This document shows positions 54,322-62,262 of a stretch of 64,000 nt of DNA, piece after piece. The stretch covers positions 49,411-113,410 of the forward strand of contig CAJMFH010000003.1 of the NCBI GenBank assembly GCA_905212635.1, read 5' to 3'. The notes under the pieces are model-generated. The model searched no databases. It saw nothing but the letters and a program-made list of their open reading frames with translations, and was not told the DNA's origin. The stretch is from an uncultured Lachnoclostridium sp. GTDB lineage: Bacteria; Bacillota; Clostridia; Lachnospirales; Lachnospiraceae. Numbering within the stretch: the stretch's first letter is position 1; every line of letters starts with the position of its first letter. A program made the translations under genes and the position numbers.

Positions 54322-55134
54322 ATGGAACCAAATTCAATAGAAATAGAAAAAGAAAAACTCATCTTATTTACTAAAGTTGGGGCAGTTGTTCTTACGTCAT
54401 TGCTTCTTCTGGCTGCCAGCATTCATTTTTATCCGCAGACAGTGGCGACGCTGAATACAAAACTCGGACAGGGAATCGCGGCGAAAGAACTGCCGATCTA
54501 TTGTGTGGATAAAGGGGAGGAAAAAAAGATTGCCCTTAGTTTTGATGCCGCTTGGGGAAATGAGGACACCGCTAAAATTTTAGAGATTTTAAAGAAAAAC
54601 AATGTGCGGGTTACGTTTTTTATGACAGGCGGCTGGGTTGAAAAATATCCGGAGGATGTGAAGGCAATTGCCGCGGCAGGGCATGATCTGGGAAATCACA
54701 GCGAAAATCATAAGCAGATGTCCCAGCTGTCAGCGGAGCAGTGTAAGGAAGAATTATTGAAACCACATGAGAAAGTGAAGGCGTTGACGGGGAAAGAGAT
54801 GATCCTATTCCGACCGCCGTATGGGGATTACAATGACAATCTGATTCGGGTTTGCCGGGAGATCAATTATTATCCGATCCAATGGGATGTAGATTCGCTG
54901 GACTGGAAAGATTATGATGCCGATACGATCGTGCGCCGCGTCACAGAACACAAACATCTGGGAAATGGTTCCATTATTTTGTGCCACAATGGAGCGAAAC
55001 ATACGGCGGAGGCATTGGACACGATGATTAAGACGTTGAAAGAAAAAGGATACGAACTTGTGCCAATTTCGGAGTTGATCATGAAGGACAATTACGAGAT
55101 CGATACCGAGGGAAGACAGCATAAGGCTGGATGA
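54322..55134 (+). CDS. Polysaccharide deacetylase, PdaB-like
   Basis: The product is 270 aa. It has a single N-terminal membrane anchor (about 14-35), then a NodB domain: SFDAAWGNEDT (motif 1, metal and base Asp), HSENH (motif 2 metal His pair), RPPYGDYN (motif 3), DVDSLDW and LCHNG. The FDAAWG wording is typical of sporulation PdaB-type enzymes. It removes acetyl groups from wall peptidoglycan outside the membrane. No SD site is free; the GGGG upstream is in the hairpin stem. Confidence 0.88.
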   Translation: MEPNSIEIEKEKLILFTKVGAVVLTSLLLLAASIHFYPQTVATLNTKLGQGIAAKELPIYCVDKGEEKKIALSFDAAWGNEDTAKILEILKKNNVRVTFFMTGGWVEKYPEDVKAIAAAGHDLGNHSENHKQMSQLSAEQCKEELLKPHEKVKALTGKEMILFRPPYGDYNDNLIRVCREINYYPIQWDVDSLDWKDYDADTIVRRVTEHKHLGNGSIILCHNGAKHTAEALDTMIKTLKEKGYELVPISELIMKDNYEIDTEGRQHKAG

Positions 55135-55194
55135 TTTCTGCAATAATAAATGTGACTGCCGCGTTGACAGATTAACGTGGCAGTCATTGTATTT

Positions 55195-55509
55195 TTATTC
55201 CATTGTTTTTGATGAGGCAGACGCAGCAGGAAGGCTGCTGAGATTGTTATTTTCTTCGCCATCCGGCAGCGACTTCAAGTATTCGGTGTCACCACGGTGA
55301 GCAATGCCAACGCCCTGAATATCACCAGCTTTTGCCATAGCGACTCCTTCGCTTTTGCTGACGGTTTTTCCATCGGATAATTGATAACCGGTTATTTTAC
55401 CGCGTTGTTTTACAATACCTACGATTTCTTTTGCGTCTGCGGAAGGTTCCGGAATATCGTCTAAAGCCGCCATCGGCAGAGCATTTCGAAAACGTTCATT
55501 TTCTTTCAT
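55195..55509 (-). CDS. DUF3892-like small protein
   Basis: The product is 104 aa from the ATG at 55509, with TTGGAGG 8 bp upstream. The open frame runs on to 55833, but that part is opposite the MATE gene and is not conserved-looking. Residues about 28-85 match DUF3892: IVGIVKQRGKITGYQLSDG followed by AKAGDIQGVGIAHRGDTEYL. The Ser/Ala-rich tail is disordered. The function is unknown. Confidence 0.8.
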   Translation of the reverse strand: MKENERFRNALPMAALDDIPEPSADAKEIVGIVKQRGKITGYQLSDGKTVSKSEGVAMAKAGDIQGVGIAHRGDTEYLKSLPDGEENNNLSSLPAASASSKTME

Positions 55510-55604
55510 GTTGAAAACCTCCAAGTTTTGTTTTAAAATTAGGATATCCGGATTTTGAAGTTTTATGTGCCGGATAAAAAGGATAGAGAATAGAGAGAAA
55601 AAAA

Positions 55605-56930
55605 ATGAAACACACAAGAGAATTGACAAAAGGAAATATTTTAATCGGACTGTGGGCGTTTGCGGTGCCACTGATGCTTGGTAACGTGATGCAGCAGTTA
55701 TATAATCTGGTAGACACCTGGGTAGTTGGCAAATACATTGGAGAGCAGGCACTGGCGGCTGTGGGGGCGTCCTATACGCTGATGACATTTTTGACGTCGG
55801 TGATCCTGGGACTTTGTCTGGGTGCGGGAGCATTTTTTTCGATGGCGTATGGAAAAAAAGACTGGGATGTTTTTCGAAATGGTCTGATCATGTCCTTTAC
55901 GGCAATCGGCGGACTGGCGTTGCTTGTCATGACTACTATATATTTATTAATGAATAAGATTATACTATGGTTTCAGGTTCCGCAGGAAACCTTTGCGGAT
56001 ATGCGGACGTATCTGGTATATGTGATGGCAGGATTTTTTGCGACATTTTTGTATAATTTCTACGCCAATGTACTGAGGAGTGTAGGAAATTCGGTCGTTC
56101 CTCTTGTATTTTTAGCGATATCCGTCGTGCTGAATATCGGACTGGATCTTTTGTTTGTCATTCCGCTTCAAGGGGGCATTGCCGGGGCGGCGGTGGCGAC
56201 CGTTATCTCGCAGTATATATCCGGGATTGGGATTGGCTTATATTTTATCAAAATGTATCCGGAATACCTGCCACAGAGAAAGGATTTCAGATGGGAGGGA
56301 ACCAATCTGCGGCATATTATGTCATTGTCAGGATTTACCTGTTTGCAGCAGTCGGTAATGAATTTTGGAATTTTGATGATTCAGGGACTGGTAAACAGTT
56401 TTGGAGCGGTTATTATGGCTGCGTTTGCGGTGGCGGTAAAAATCGACACCATTGCGTATATGCCGGTGCAGGATTTTGGAAATGCGTTTTCGGTATTTGC
56501 CGCACAGAATTTTGGTGCCGGAAAGAGGGAGAGGATCCGGGAAGGCGTGAAATATGCCGTACTCAGTGTCGTGGTTTTCTGCGTGATTGTGAGTTCGCTG
56601 GTTGTTTGCTTTTCGCGTTCGTTGATGAATTTATTTGTGGATGCCGGGAGTGCCGTATCCGAAGCGGGGGCATGGTATCTTCAGATCGAAGGCGCTTTTT
56701 ATGTGGGAATTGGGATATTGTTCCTGCTTTACGGATATTTCCGCGCAGTCAATAAACCGGTTGTATCTGTTATTTTAACGGTGATTTCACTGGGAACAAG
56801 AGTAGCGCTGGCGTATGGATTGACGATGATCGCCGGTGTGGGAGTGACAGGAATCTGGATCTCGATTCCGATTGGATGGTTTTTAGCAGATTTCGCCGGC
56901 ATTATTTTTTACCGGCGAAACCAGTTTTGA
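55605..56930 (+). CDS. MATE-family efflux transporter
   Basis: The product is 441 aa with twelve membrane segments in two repeats. The N-terminal PLMLGNVMQQLYNLVDTWVVG is the usual MATE/DinF-like first helix. It exports drugs or metabolites with Na or H coupling. The start has only a GAGAG-type site. A CCTGAATAGTTAC copy begins 9 nt past its stop. Confidence 0.92.
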   Translation: MKHTRELTKGNILIGLWAFAVPLMLGNVMQQLYNLVDTWVVGKYIGEQALAAVGASYTLMTFLTSVILGLCLGAGAFFSMAYGKKDWDVFRNGLIMSFTAIGGLALLVMTTIYLLMNKIILWFQVPQETFADMRTYLVYVMAGFFATFLYNFYANVLRSVGNSVVPLVFLAISVVLNIGLDLLFVIPLQGGIAGAAVATVISQYISGIGIGLYFIKMYPEYLPQRKDFRWEGTNLRHIMSLSGFTCLQQSVMNFGILMIQGLVNSFGAVIMAAFAVAVKIDTIAYMPVQDFGNAFSVFAAQNFGAGKRERIREGVKYAVLSVVVFCVIVSSLVVCFSRSLMNLFVDAGSAVSEAGAWYLQIEGAFYVGIGILFLLYGYFRAVNKPVVSVILTVISLGTRVALAYGLTMIAGVGVTGIWISIPIGWFLADFAGIIFYRRNQF

Positions 56931-56938
56931 CATTGGAT

Positions 56939-56951
56939 CCTGAATAGTTAC
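56939..56951 (+). repeat. Single CCTGAATAGTTAC repeat end
   Basis: This exact 13-nt copy lies between the convergent MATE and bioY stops. Together with GTAACTATTCAG at 57629 it brackets bioY. Confidence 0.6.
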
Positions 56952-56954
56952 GTG

Positions 56955-57515
56955 TTAACGTACGATTTTGCGGATCTGTGGTACGATCTGTGCTGCGATC
57001 ACAGCTTTTACCACATCCAACACGATAAATGGCAGGAATCCGGCTACAAGAGCAGGGACAAGAGCGATATCGCTTACGACCATCATCCAGATGCTGCCGA
57101 ACAGATCGACAAAAGCGGCAGAAAGAATGGCGATAATGGTATAAAGAACGCGGTTGTATTTGCGTGTGCAAAGGAGTGGAACCAGTGCAGCTACGATGAG
57201 AAATGAGATGCTGTAACCACCCCATGGTCCTAATACGTAACCGATCCCGGACGCGCCGCCGATAAGAACCGGAAGTCCCAAAAGTCCGAGTAAAAACCAG
57301 ATCAAATTGATCAAAAAGGATTCACGTATGGAAAATACCAACGCGACAAGCATTACGATAAAATTCAATGCGGTAATGTGGGAGCCGTTTGGCAATGGGA
57401 TACTGATGTAAGCAGATACGCACAATACCGCTGCCATCAAAGCAATCGTCACGAGAGACTGTGCGGAATGTGTAGATTTAGCAGTTGTCTGAGTGGTTTG
57501 TGTTTGTTCGTTCAT
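56955..57515 (-). CDS. bioY: Biotin transporter substrate-binding subunit (ECF S component)
   Basis: The product is 186 aa from the ATG at 57515 with GGAGG 5 bp upstream. It has about six membrane helices and the BioY motif GGASGIGYVLGPWGGY. It captures biotin for an ECF transporter whose energising module (EcfAAT) is not here. Its promoter (-35 TTGACA, -10 TATAAT on the minus strand) overlaps a BirA-type operator shared with bioB. Confidence 0.93.
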   Translation of the reverse strand: MNEQTQTTQTTAKSTHSAQSLVTIALMAAVLCVSAYISIPLPNGSHITALNFIVMLVALVFSIRESFLINLIWFLLGLLGLPVLIGGASGIGYVLGPWGGYSISFLIVAALVPLLCTRKYNRVLYTIIAILSAAFVDLFGSIWMMVVSDIALVPALVAGFLPFIVLDVVKAVIAAQIVPQIRKIVR

Positions 57516-57546
57516 AATGTCCTCCAAAAAGTTATTTTCTTGCTCC

Positions 57547-57622
57547 ATTATAACGAGGATAAAATGAAATGTCAACCTGTTTTTGGGAAAAGGTTGACAT
57601 TGATGAAAAAGCTTATTATACT
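57547..57622. promoter_or_regulatory. Divergent bioY/bioB promoters with one BirA-type operator
   Basis: The operator is ATGTCAACC (57569-57577), a 14-bp spacer, then GGTTGACAT (57592-57600), a perfect inverted repeat. bioY promoter: TTGACA (complement of 57570-57575), 17 bp, TATAAT (complement of 57547-57552). bioB promoter: TTGACA (57594-57599), 17 bp, TATACT (57617-57622). Each operator arm contains one -35. Confidence 0.88.
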
Positions 57623-57628
57623 GATAAT

Positions 57629-57720
57629 GTAACTATTCAGAACCACTGTGCAGAAAACAATGTTTCTTACGTGCAAGCACGACAATCCATTGTTTTTGCA
57701 CAGCGGTCCTGAATAGTTAC
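57629..57720. repeat. Palindromic element with CTGAATAGTTAC ends in the bioB leader
   Basis: GTAACTATTCAG (57629-57640) and CCTGAATAGTTAC (57708-57720) are the ends. The arms CACTGTGCAGAAAACAATG and CATTGTTTTTGCACAGCGG pair nearly fully. The core TCTTACGTGCAAGCACGAC (57665-57683) is the exact reverse complement of the core at 43627-43645. It starts where the bioB transcript should start. Confidence 0.82.
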
Positions 57721-57757
57721 TTAATAATAAATATCAATGTTTTCAGGAGGAACTGTC

Positions 57758-58723
57758 ATGGACAATAAGATTGAAATGTATAAGGAAATGGTGTTAAAAG
57801 GAGAAAAACTAGAAAAAGAACAGGCGATGGAACTGCTGACAGTTGATCTGGATGAGTTATGTAAAGCGGCAGATGAGATCCGTAAAGCCTTTTGCGATAA
57901 TAAATTTGATATGTGTACGATCATCAATGGAAAGAGCGGAAGATGTTCGGAAAATTGCAAATATTGTGCACAGGCAGCCTGTCATAAGACAGAAGTGGAA
58001 AATTATCCACTGCTTTCCGCGGAAGAAATTTTGGAAGACGCAAAAAAGATAGAAAGCCAGGGCGTACGGCGGTATTCAATCGTAACATCCGGAAAACGAT
58101 TGAATAACGCAGAAGTAGACCAGATGTGCGAATGTATCAAAAAACTCCGAGAAGAGACGGATCTTCACGTATGCGGCTCGTTCGGTCTCCTTGACAAGGA
58201 AGCCTTTGGCAGATTAAAAGAAGCCGGACTGACACGGGTACATAACAATTTGGAGACATCGAGAAGACATTTCCCGGAGGTCTGTACGACCCATACATTT
58301 GATGACAAGATTGCAGCGATCACAGCCGCCAAAGAGGTCGGATTGGAAGTGTGTAGTGGCGGAATTATGGGAATCGGGGAGACGATGGAAGACCGTATTG
58401 ATATGGCGCTGGAAGTCCGCAGACTTGGGGTGCATTCGGTTCCGGTCAATATGCTCAATGCGATCCCGGGAACTCCGTATGAAAACGAACCACGTCTGAC
58501 AACGGATGAGATGCGCCGGATCGTGGCAGTTTACCGTTTCCTTCTCCCGGATGCCTTTATCCGGCTTGCCGGTGGAAGAGGTCTGATGGAAGACAAAGGC
58601 CGTGGCTGCATGGAATCCGGTGCCAATGCGGCGATTTCCGGCGATATGCTTACGACATCGGGAATTACAGTAAAGACCGATTTTGAACTTTTAGGAGAAC
58701 TGGGATATGAAATCGTCGATTGA
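57758..58723 (+). CDS. bioB: Biotin synthase
   Basis: The product is 321 aa from the ATG at 57758 behind AGGAGG. It is a radical SAM enzyme inserting sulfur into dethiobiotin. The [4Fe-4S] cysteines are Cys63, Cys67 and Cys70 (RCSENCKYC). Later motifs YSIVTSGKR, YPTV-type NNLETS and GGIMGIGE are present. No bioF, bioA or bioD is in the window. It is the first gene of a four-gene run with a hydratase-like, a thiolase-like and a ligase-like protein, all overlapping. Confidence 0.94.
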   Translation: MDNKIEMYKEMVLKGEKLEKEQAMELLTVDLDELCKAADEIRKAFCDNKFDMCTIINGKSGRCSENCKYCAQAACHKTEVENYPLLSAEEILEDAKKIESQGVRRYSIVTSGKRLNNAEVDQMCECIKKLREETDLHVCGSFGLLDKEAFGRLKEAGLTRVHNNLETSRRHFPEVCTTHTFDDKIAAITAAKEVGLEVCSGGIMGIGETMEDRIDMALEVRRLGVHSVPVNMLNAIPGTPYENEPRLTTDEMRRIVAVYRFLLPDAFIRLAGGRGLMEDKGRGCMESGANAAISGDMLTTSGITVKTDFELLGELGYEIVD

Positions 58724-59291
58724 CAGGGGACTTGACTGGTTTCGAAAACTGGCAGGAGAATTTGCTGCCTTTTTGGGGTATGACGGCTATGAGATCGCGC
58801 AAGTGGAATTGGCGCAGGACATAGAGGAAGATCTATCTGTTTGCGAAGAAAAAAGGCGGGATCGGTATGCTATATTAAAACTGGCAGAAAATAGAAAAGA
58901 AATGACAATGAAACTGATTCATCCGAAAGAAACCATGGCGCAGATTCCGGAGTCACCGATGGAAGAGCCGCGTCAGATGCAAACCATTGAAATTCAGTCA
59001 GAGGGCACTGGAAAACAGAGCTGGTCTGTCGATGATATTCAAAATTTTACGAAAGCAGTTGGCGACACCAATTCGATTCATCAGGGCGAACAGGCAATCG
59101 TACCGGGATTATTGATGATGGAGACGATGCTTTTGGAATGTGAGAAACAGGAAATGCTGTGGAAGAAGATTAAAATGCGCTTTTATAACCCCGTATTTGC
59201 TTCGCAGCCGGTTTGGACCGCGCGGAAAGGAAGGAACATTACCGCCCGGACAAAGGAGGAAGACGTATGCTGGAAAATGTGGTTGTCGTAG
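58707..59291 (+). CDS. MaoC-like hot-dog hydratase with unrecognised N-terminal region
   Basis: The product is 194 aa. Residues 1 to about 100 match nothing I know. Residues about 105-150 carry the MaoC/R-hydratase motif FTKAVGDTNSIHQ with Asp120 and His125, then VPGLLMMETM. R-specific hydratases interconvert 3-hydroxyacyl and enoyl thioesters on CoA or ACP. It overlaps bioB by 17 nt, with AGGAGA 8 bp upstream, and overlaps the thiolase gene by 25 nt. A role beside bioB in acyl-chain processing is inferred. Confidence 0.75.
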   Translation: MKSSIDRGLDWFRKLAGEFAAFLGYDGYEIAQVELAQDIEEDLSVCEEKRRDRYAILKLAENRKEMTMKLIHPKETMAQIPESPMEEPRQMQTIEIQSEGTGKQSWSVDDIQNFTKAVGDTNSIHQGEQAIVPGLLMMETMLLECEKQEMLWKKIKMRFYNPVFASQPVWTARKGRNITARTKEEDVCWKMWLS

Positions 59292-60412
59292 GTGGATACC
59301 GAACCTATATCGGTAAGGAAAACGGAATTTACCGGCATATTCCGGCAGAAAAACTCGGCGGACATATTTTACATAAATTGTCAGAAGAGTATGGAAAGCC
59401 GGATCTTGTACTCGCAGGAAATGCTGTGGGAGCCGGGGGGAATATCGGGAGACTGATGGCGTTAGAAGCCGGGATACCGGAAGAAGTTCCGGCGTTTACG
59501 ATTGACAGCCAGTGCTCGTCCGGAATGGAAGCCATCGTTATGGCGGCAGCAAAGATTCGGAGCGGTCAGCAGCAGGTAATCTTTGCCGGTGGAGCGGAAA
59601 GTTCATCGACGGCACCAAGGCGCATGGTTTCAGAAAATCACCCGGAATATACAGGTGACAAAAGCTATACAGCTGCAAAATTTGCACCTGGCGAATGGCG
59701 GCAGGATGCGATGCTCCGGGGAGCGGAAAAGACGGCAAAAATGTCAAATATTTCCAGAGAAATCTTGGATCACTGGGCACTGCGAAGTCATGACATGGCG
59801 GTAAAAGCCAGAGACAGTAAGAGATTGGAAGACATTATCCTTCCCCTTGGAGTCGAAAAGGAATGCGATCAGGGAATCCGACAGGCTATGTCGAAAGCAT
59901 TTATTTGGAAGATCCCGACACTATATGAGAATGGCGTGACGACAGCGGCAAATGCCTGTGGTACACAGGATGGTGCGGCTTTTGTTGTGTTGTGTACGGA
60001 ATCCTATGCGAAGAAGAAAGGATGGAAACCATGTCTTCATTATGTGGATATGGTGGAAGTGGCAGGGAATCCGGAGATGCCGCCATTGCTTGTAAACAAA
60101 GCATTGGAGAAGCTGTTTGAAAAGAGTGGAGTGCACCCGGAAGAGATTGCCGCCTATGAATGCAATGAGGCATTTGCTGTGATTGATGAATTGTTTGCCA
60201 AAAAATATCCGGCGTGTGTATCGGTTTACAATGCCTGCGGAGGGGCATTGGCATATGGACACCCTTATGGGGCGACCGGCGGGATCCTTACACTGCATCT
60301 GGCAAAGCGTCTGCAGCAGTGCGTGAAAAATGATGTGTATGGAGTGAGCGCGATTGCGGCGGCCGGTGGACAGGGGACTGCCATTTTATGGAAGAAAGTG
60401 TGTGAAGAATGA
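59267..60412 (+). CDS. Thiolase-family protein lacking the C-terminal catalytic cysteine
   Basis: The product is 381 aa from the ATG at 59267 behind AAAGGAGGA. The nucleophile Cys83 is in DSQCSSGMEA, Asn300 in CNEAFAV and His332 in GGALAYGHPYGATGG. The second Cys, normally in MCIGGGQG, is replaced by Ala364 (AIAAAGGQG). Thiolases make or cleave 3-ketoacyl-CoA. Without that Cys, proton transfer must differ, so it may be a condensing or acyl-transfer variant. It sits in the bioB operon. Confidence 0.85.
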   Translation: MLENVVVVGGYRTYIGKENGIYRHIPAEKLGGHILHKLSEEYGKPDLVLAGNAVGAGGNIGRLMALEAGIPEEVPAFTIDSQCSSGMEAIVMAAAKIRSGQQQVIFAGGAESSSTAPRRMVSENHPEYTGDKSYTAAKFAPGEWRQDAMLRGAEKTAKMSNISREILDHWALRSHDMAVKARDSKRLEDIILPLGVEKECDQGIRQAMSKAFIWKIPTLYENGVTTAANACGTQDGAAFVVLCTESYAKKKGWKPCLHYVDMVEVAGNPEMPPLLVNKALEKLFEKSGVHPEEIAAYECNEAFAVIDELFAKKYPACVSVYNACGGALAYGHPYGATGGILTLHLAKRLQQCVKNDVYGVSAIAAAGGQGTAILWKKVCEE

Positions 60413-61650
60413 GAAATTTTTATGAGATGATACGGGAGCAGGAGTCAGACCGGCTCGCTTTGGTAGAAGAAGGAAAAGAATATACCTACGGAGAACTGGT
60501 AAAGTTGTCGCAGAATATGGGAAACAGGCTGCTGCGTAAATATCCAGAGGAAAAAGTGATTTTCTTTCGGGAAAAACGGATTTTAGATCAGCTTATTTCT
60601 TTTTTGGGCTGTCAGGCGGCAGGAAAGATCCCACTTCTTGTGCCGGAGGATGCGAGAGACCTGCCAGAGATTGGAGAAGTGCCGGAAAATGCCTGTATGG
60701 CAGTGATGACTTCGGGAAGTACCGGAGTGCCGAAAGTACTTTATCGACGGTACGAAAGCTGGGCGGATTTTTTTTCGGTTCAAAATGAGATCTTTGGTGT
60801 GACTCCGGAAAGCCGGATGTTTGCGCAGGGAAGTCTTGCGTTCACCGGCAATCTGAATCTTTATATGGCACAGTTTTCCGTCGGTGCAGCTGTGGTCGCT
60901 GCCAATATATTTGATCCCCGTAGATGGGCGGAATGGATCGAAGCATATAAGACGGATGTCATATATCTGATCCCTCGTAAACTCCTGTTTCTTCCACAGT
61001 GTATCAAGAAGCCGGTTACGACAGTTCGGCATATTCTTGCCGGATCCCAGAGTATGGGAAGTGAAGAAGCAGAAAAACTGCACCGTTGTTTTCCCAATGC
61101 CGGTATCGTCCTTTATTATGGAGCCAGTGAACTCAATTACATCACGTATCTTAGGCAGGATCAGATGACACAGGAGAAAAGTTGTGTGGGAAAGCCGTTC
61201 CCAGGTGTGCAGGTTTCGGTAAAAGACGATGAGATCTTTGTCACGACACCCTATCACGTCGAGGGGGTGGCGTGTCCTTTCAGTCTGAACGATCTGGGGC
61301 ATATGGATGAGGCAGGAAATCTGTATTTTGATGGAAGAAAAGACGATATTGTCAGCATACGGGGACGGAAGGTGTCGCTTCTTAAGATAGAAAGAGCCTT
61401 GGAAGACATTCCGTTTATCGAGGAGGCAATTGCTGCGGTCGTAGAAAAGGATGGAGAAAAGCGGGCAGCGGCATGGGTGACAGTATGTGACAGAGAGGCT
61501 TTGTGTTTGCCGGAAAGAGAGAAAAAAATCTATGCATATTTGAAACAAACACTTGCAAATTACGAACTGCCGTATTGCTGCCAGATTGTGGAAAAACTTC
61601 CGCATACAGAAAGTGGAAAAAAAGACCGAAAAGTACTTGACAAAGTGTGA
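60409..61650 (+). CDS. Short AMP-forming acyl-CoA/ACP ligase-like enzyme
   Basis: The product is 413 aa, about 100 shorter than usual ANL enzymes. TSGSTGVPK is the ATP P-loop. YYGASELNY is the adenine motif, FDGRKDDIVSIRGRKV the hinge, and a C-terminal catalytic Lys lies in SGKKDRK. The shortened part is the N-terminal domain. It overlaps the thiolase stop (ATGA). It would activate a carboxylic acid as adenylate and pass it to CoA or a carrier. In this operon a pimelate-like acid is one guess. It is not related in sequence to BioW. Confidence 0.85.
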   Translation: MRNFYEMIREQESDRLALVEEGKEYTYGELVKLSQNMGNRLLRKYPEEKVIFFREKRILDQLISFLGCQAAGKIPLLVPEDARDLPEIGEVPENACMAVMTSGSTGVPKVLYRRYESWADFFSVQNEIFGVTPESRMFAQGSLAFTGNLNLYMAQFSVGAAVVAANIFDPRRWAEWIEAYKTDVIYLIPRKLLFLPQCIKKPVTTVRHILAGSQSMGSEEAEKLHRCFPNAGIVLYYGASELNYITYLRQDQMTQEKSCVGKPFPGVQVSVKDDEIFVTTPYHVEGVACPFSLNDLGHMDEAGNLYFDGRKDDIVSIRGRKVSLLKIERALEDIPFIEEAIAAVVEKDGEKRAAAWVTVCDREALCLPEREKKIYAYLKQTLANYELPYCCQIVEKLPHTESGKKDRKVLDKV

Positions 61651-61665
61651 TAGTTCTGCTATGAT
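61637..61665 (+). promoter_or_regulatory. Promoter of ssrA
   Basis: TTGACA (61637-61642), 17-bp spacer, TGC-TATGAT (-10 at 61660-61665). The -35 lies inside the last codons of the ligase gene. Confidence 0.85.
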
Positions 61666-61679
61666 TGCTATCACAGTAC

Positions 61680-62019
61680 GGGCTTGTACTGGTTTCGACA
61701 GGCCGGCTGAAGATGGAGAAGCTATCCGTGGACCGTGACCACGTTAAAACATGGATTAAAATTAAACGCTGAAGATAATTTAGCATACGCTGCCTAATGG
61801 CAGCTGTCTGACTTAAGGCACCTACACTTTAAGACCCAGGCATCAACGATGTAGGAAACGACATGCATTAAGCTTTGCGTGCATGGGCGTATCATGAAGC
61901 TACTAAAACCTGAAGGGTGTTCATTCTCGTCAGGCGGAGGGAATGTAAAAAAATGAACTATGATAGTAGAAGTACATGGGATTCCGGTTTGGACGCGGGT
62001 TCGATTCCCGCCAGGTCCA
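61680..62019 (+). ncRNA. ssrA: Transfer-messenger RNA
   Basis: The 5' end GGGCTTGTACTGGTTTCGACAG and the 3' T-arm GCGGGTTCGATTCCCGC with acceptor CAGGTCC form the tRNA-like part; GGGCTTG pairs with CAGGTCC using two G-U. The tag reading frame, 61768-61797, encodes AEDNLAYAA and stops with TAA. tmRNA frees stalled ribosomes and marks the peptide for proteolysis. CCA is not encoded (CTA follows at 62020-62022). Confidence 0.96.
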
Positions 62020-62098
62020 CTAAAGCTAAACAAGTCGAACTCTCCGTTCGATATTATTGTATACGGAAATATATGTTGTTTAGTATATCGATGGAAGT

Positions 62099-62152
62099 AA
62101 AAATAACGGCAGTGTATGTTGTATAAGTGACATGTAGTGCTGTTATTTTTTT
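62099..62152 (+). terminator. Intrinsic terminator downstream of ssrA
   Basis: AAATAACGGCA pairs with TGCTGTTATTT (one G-U), with a weak inner TATGT/ACATG helix, ending in a T-run. It lies about 80 nt after the mature 3' end. Confidence 0.7.
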
Positions 62153-62194
62153 GTGGTTTTCAAGTGGAAGCCGTCATTGTCGTTCTAAGTAAAA

Positions 62195-62223
62195 TTGACA
62201 ATGATTCTTACAATTGATATACT
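62195..62223 (+). promoter_or_regulatory. Promoter of the 2H-phosphoesterase-like gene
   Basis: TTGACA (62195-62200), 17-bp spacer, TATACT (62218-62223). Confidence 0.8.
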
Positions 62224-62262
62224 TAATATATTGATTTTGTATAAAAAGAAAGGAGACCATAG

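Noticed and set aside
55510..55833. N-terminal extension of the DUF3892-like gene
   Set aside because: It overlaps the MATE gene antisense. The ATG at 55509 has a clear TTGGAGG site and gives the full small domain.
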